DNA from: Floridanema evergladense | GTDB taxonomy: Bacteria > Cyanobacteriota > Cyanobacteriia > Cyanobacteriales > Aerosakkonemataceae | Reading direction: 5' to 3' (one strand) | NCBI RefSeq assembly: GCF_041929205.1 | Contig: NZ_JBHFNT010000139.1 | DNA length: 64,000 bases | Shown: piece by piece, positions 61,803 to 64,000 of the stretch | Layout of the letters: every line of letters starts with the position of its first letter | How positions within the stretch are numbered: the stretch's first letter is position 1 | The notes under the pieces: model-generated | The model's input: the letters and a program-made list of their open reading frames with translations, nothing else | The model's database searches: none | Told to the model about the DNA's origin: nothing | Made by a program: the position numbers and the translations under genes

Positions 61803-64000
61803 TTAGAGCGATAGTTCAACGGTGGTTTTTTTTCCATTACCATTTCCATTCGAGTGATTATTTACTGATTCACTGATTTCAGGAATGTGATAATGACTAT
61901 GCAAACGTTCCTCTTCTTCTTCAATTTCCGCAACACTTAAACGATGTCCTAAAGGAGTTACATCACCGGGTCCGAGTAGTGGTCTTAGACCGTTCAATTC
62001 TGCTAAAATTGCAGTTCCATTGTTGATGACAACTGCGAGAATTGGATCGAGGGCAAAGAGAATACCGGATAGGAGTGCGCCAATATTGGGAACAGCTACG
62101 ATCGCAGTATTTTGCCAAATAATGTCCATCGTATACCGTGCGACTTTAATCGCCATGATCAATCCCCGCAAATCGTTTTCCATCAACACCACATCAGCAG
62201 TTTCTCTGGCAATATCCGTTGCACCAGCAAATGAAATAGACACATCAGCATAAGCTAAAGCCGCAGAATCGTTAATCCCATCTCCACAGAAGGCGACAGT
62301 CTTACCTCGATCGTGAATTTCCTTAACTACTTCCACTTTCCGTTCTGGGAAAGCTTCCGAATAAACGTTGTTGGGATTGATGCCGAGATTCCCTGCGATC
62401 GCATTCGCCACCCGCGTCACATCACCCGTCAACATATAAGGAGTAACACCCAAACTCTTTAACTCCCGAATCACGTCTTGGCTTTCTTGACGTGGGGGGT
62501 CACAATACATCACTACTCCCAAAAGTTTACCATCACCTGCCACATAAACCAAGGATTGTCCACTAGTCAAAGCATCAGGAAAACGGCGTTCAAACTCAGT
62601 TAAATCAACATTCTCTGTTTTCATGAATCGCGGACTACCGACGCGAATCTCAATCCCGTCAATCCGGGCAGCTACACCTAAACCGACTTTGTATTCCCAC
62701 TCTTCGCAAGTTTTCAAAGTTAATCCGCGATGGTTTGCACAATGAACGATCGCCTCTGCGATCGGGTGAGTTAAGCGTTGTTCTGCTGTCGCCGCTAATA
62801 CCAACAGTTCATCTGAGGTAAAGCGATCGTCCATTACTGCAACGTCATTAACTCCCGCGTGCCCGACAGTTAAAGTCCCGGTTTTATCAAATACTACTGT
62901 ATCAATTCGGGCGAGAATTTCTATTGCCCGACCGCTGCGAATCAACACGCCATTTCGCGCCGAGTATGTCAAAGCTGATAAAATCGAAGTCGGCACAGAA
63001 ACCCGAATCCCTGTACCTAAGTCTAAGGTTAACAGTGCGATCGCGCGGTTCAAATCGCCACTAAACAAACCTACACTCGTACCGATCAATAGCGTCGGAA
63101 TTACAGCTTGATTTGCCACCATTGCCGCATAGTTCTCAATCCGAGTATCATGCACGGGTGCAGCTTGCATCAAGTTCACAATCACACCTGCACGAGTATT
63201 ATTTCCGGTGCGTTCGGTTAAAACTCTTAGTTGTCCATCTGATACCAAAGTAGAAGCAAAGACTTCATCGCCTTCTCGCTTCGTTACCGGAACAGATTCC
63301 CCCGTCAGTTTACTTTGATCCACCGATCCAGTTCCTTGTACCACAATCCCATCTACCGGAATCTGATCGCCAGGGAAGACAATCACATAATCGCCTTCTA
63401 CAATATCTTTAACCTCGATTTCTATTTCTTGTCCATCCCGGACGACGATCGCAGTTTTCCCCAAACAATCCAACAAGTTCAACGATGCGCGTTCCGTTCC
63501 TCTGGCAGTCAAGTCACGAATCGTTTCTCCCCCTTCAACTAAACCTACCATGAACGCAGGTGCGAAGTAATGTCCTTGTGCGGTGTGTAGTGCGATCGCT
63601 AATCCATCCAAAAAGTCAATAGTTAGTTGCTTTTCTTCTTGAATCGCTTCGATCGCCCGATGAAATACTGGCATCGCACTAGCGATTACCACCGCACCTA
63701 TCACAAAACTAGGAATCGGTGCTCCCAGCAATGCAGCTACACTGAGAACTAATCCAGCAACTGGCAATCCCAACCTTTCTACAAAGTCAATTTCGTTGCT
63801 GCTTTCTGACTTTTTCTCACTCTTTTCTTCGCTGATATATGTTGCTGGAACTTCCGTAATTGCGGCAACTTGAATTGCTTTAAATAATTTTTCTTCTATT
63901 TTAATTAAAGGAATAGAAGTATCTTCGGTGTTATAATTGACTGTTACAGAACTAGCGATCGCGTTAATTTGAAAATCACTCACAAAATCCAATTTTTTTA
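61803..64000 (-). CDS. P1B-type metal-translocating ATPase, 5' end beyond window
   Basis: About 732 residues are visible. The frame stays open to the window edge, and the first segment (DFVSDFQINAIASSVTVNYN) matches the middle of an N-terminal metal-binding-like domain, so the start lies outside. Landmarks are TGES, phosphorylation Asp in VFDKTGTLT, RLTHPIAEAI (HP motif) and FCGDGINDSAALAYADVSIS. The usual CPC/SPC ion motif of the core membrane helix is replaced by LDLGTGIRVSVPTS. The C-terminus has HSHYH and an Asn/Gly tail. The ion is therefore uncertain; zinc, cobalt, manganese or iron are possible. Confidence 0.85.
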   Translation of the reverse strand, partial: KKLDFVSDFQINAIASSVTVNYNTEDTSIPLIKIEEKLFKAIQVAAITEVPATYISEEKSEKKSESSNEIDFVERLGLPVAGLVLSVAALLGAPIPSFVIGAVVIASAMPVFHRAIEAIQEEKQLTIDFLDGLAIALHTAQGHYFAPAFMVGLVEGGETIRDLTARGTERASLNLLDCLGKTAIVVRDGQEIEIEVKDIVEGDYVIVFPGDQIPVDGIVVQGTGSVDQSKLTGESVPVTKREGDEVFASTLVSDGQLRVLTERTGNNTRAGVIVNLMQAAPVHDTRIENYAAMVANQAVIPTLLIGTSVGLFSGDLNRAIALLTLDLGTGIRVSVPTSILSALTYSARNGVLIRSGRAIEILARIDTVVFDKTGTLTVGHAGVNDVAVMDDRFTSDELLVLAATAEQRLTHPIAEAIVHCANHRGLTLKTCEEWEYKVGLGVAARIDGIEIRVGSPRFMKTENVDLTEFERRFPDALTSGQSLVYVAGDGKLLGVVMYCDPPRQESQDVIRELKSLGVTPYMLTGDVTRVANAIAGNLGINPNNVYSEAFPERKVEVVKEIHDRGKTVAFCGDGINDSAALAYADVSISFAGATDIARETADVVLMENDLRGLIMAIKVARYTMDIIWQNTAIVAVPNIGALLSGILFALDPILAVVINNGTAILAELNGLRPLLGPGDVTPLGHRLSVAEIEEEEERLHSHYHIPEISESVNNHSNGNGNGKKTTVELSL

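Overview
The window is cyanobacterial chromosome. The HIP1 octamer GCGATCGC recurs throughout, the base composition is A+T-leaning, and many genes belong to families typical of filamentous cyanobacteria: Uma2, DUF4058, DUF3122, RAYT, PatA/PatG proteases, SBBP/Calx-beta/RTX giants, ComFB, and PAS-rich hybrid kinases. No rRNA, tRNA or CRISPR array was seen.

Positions 1-6100 are an accessory region holding what looks like a reduced cyanobactin (ribosomal cyclic peptide) locus. It has a 50-residue precursor peptide, a PatF-type prenyltransferase and a PatA/PatG-type subtilisin, all on the + strand. A RAYT transposase gene, itself broken by a MITE, lies between precursor and prenyltransferase. No heterocyclase or second protease is visible.

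Positions 6400-25700 form a sulfide/sulfane-sulfur oxidation island. It contains an ArsR regulator with SqrR/BigR-like cysteines, two sulfide:quinone oxidoreductases of different types, and a hdrC-hdrB-hdrA-hdrC-hdrB operon in the order of the bacterial sulfur-oxidising sHdr complex. That operon is followed by an unusual cNMP-binding/AAA+/NapH-type iron-sulfur membrane fusion protein. A long second operon encodes persulfide dioxygenase, YeeE/YedE halves, a SulP transporter, a Rieske protein, a DUF442 phosphatase-like protein, a NifX-like protein, a thioredoxin-reductase-like flavoprotein, a rhodanese and DUF3122. Together they would take sulfide to persulfide, sulfite or sulfate and feed electrons to quinone.

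Positions 26100-30260 hold a three-gene 2-oxoacid chain-elongation operon (synthase, fused isomerase, dehydrogenase). It resembles the homophenylalanine (hph) genes of Nostoc.

Positions 30700-50700 carry two PrsW-family membrane proteases bracketing small secreted or membrane proteins and two giant paralogous SBBP-Calx-beta-RTX proteins. A lipase, an AIM24 protein and a G+C-rich CPBP protease follow. Positions 50900-64000 hold a MscS channel, Uma2, a hybrid histidine kinase, ComFB, a FUSC transporter and a P-type ATPase cut by the window edge. Two MITE families, REP-like palindromes and many gene fragments show active local duplication and decay.
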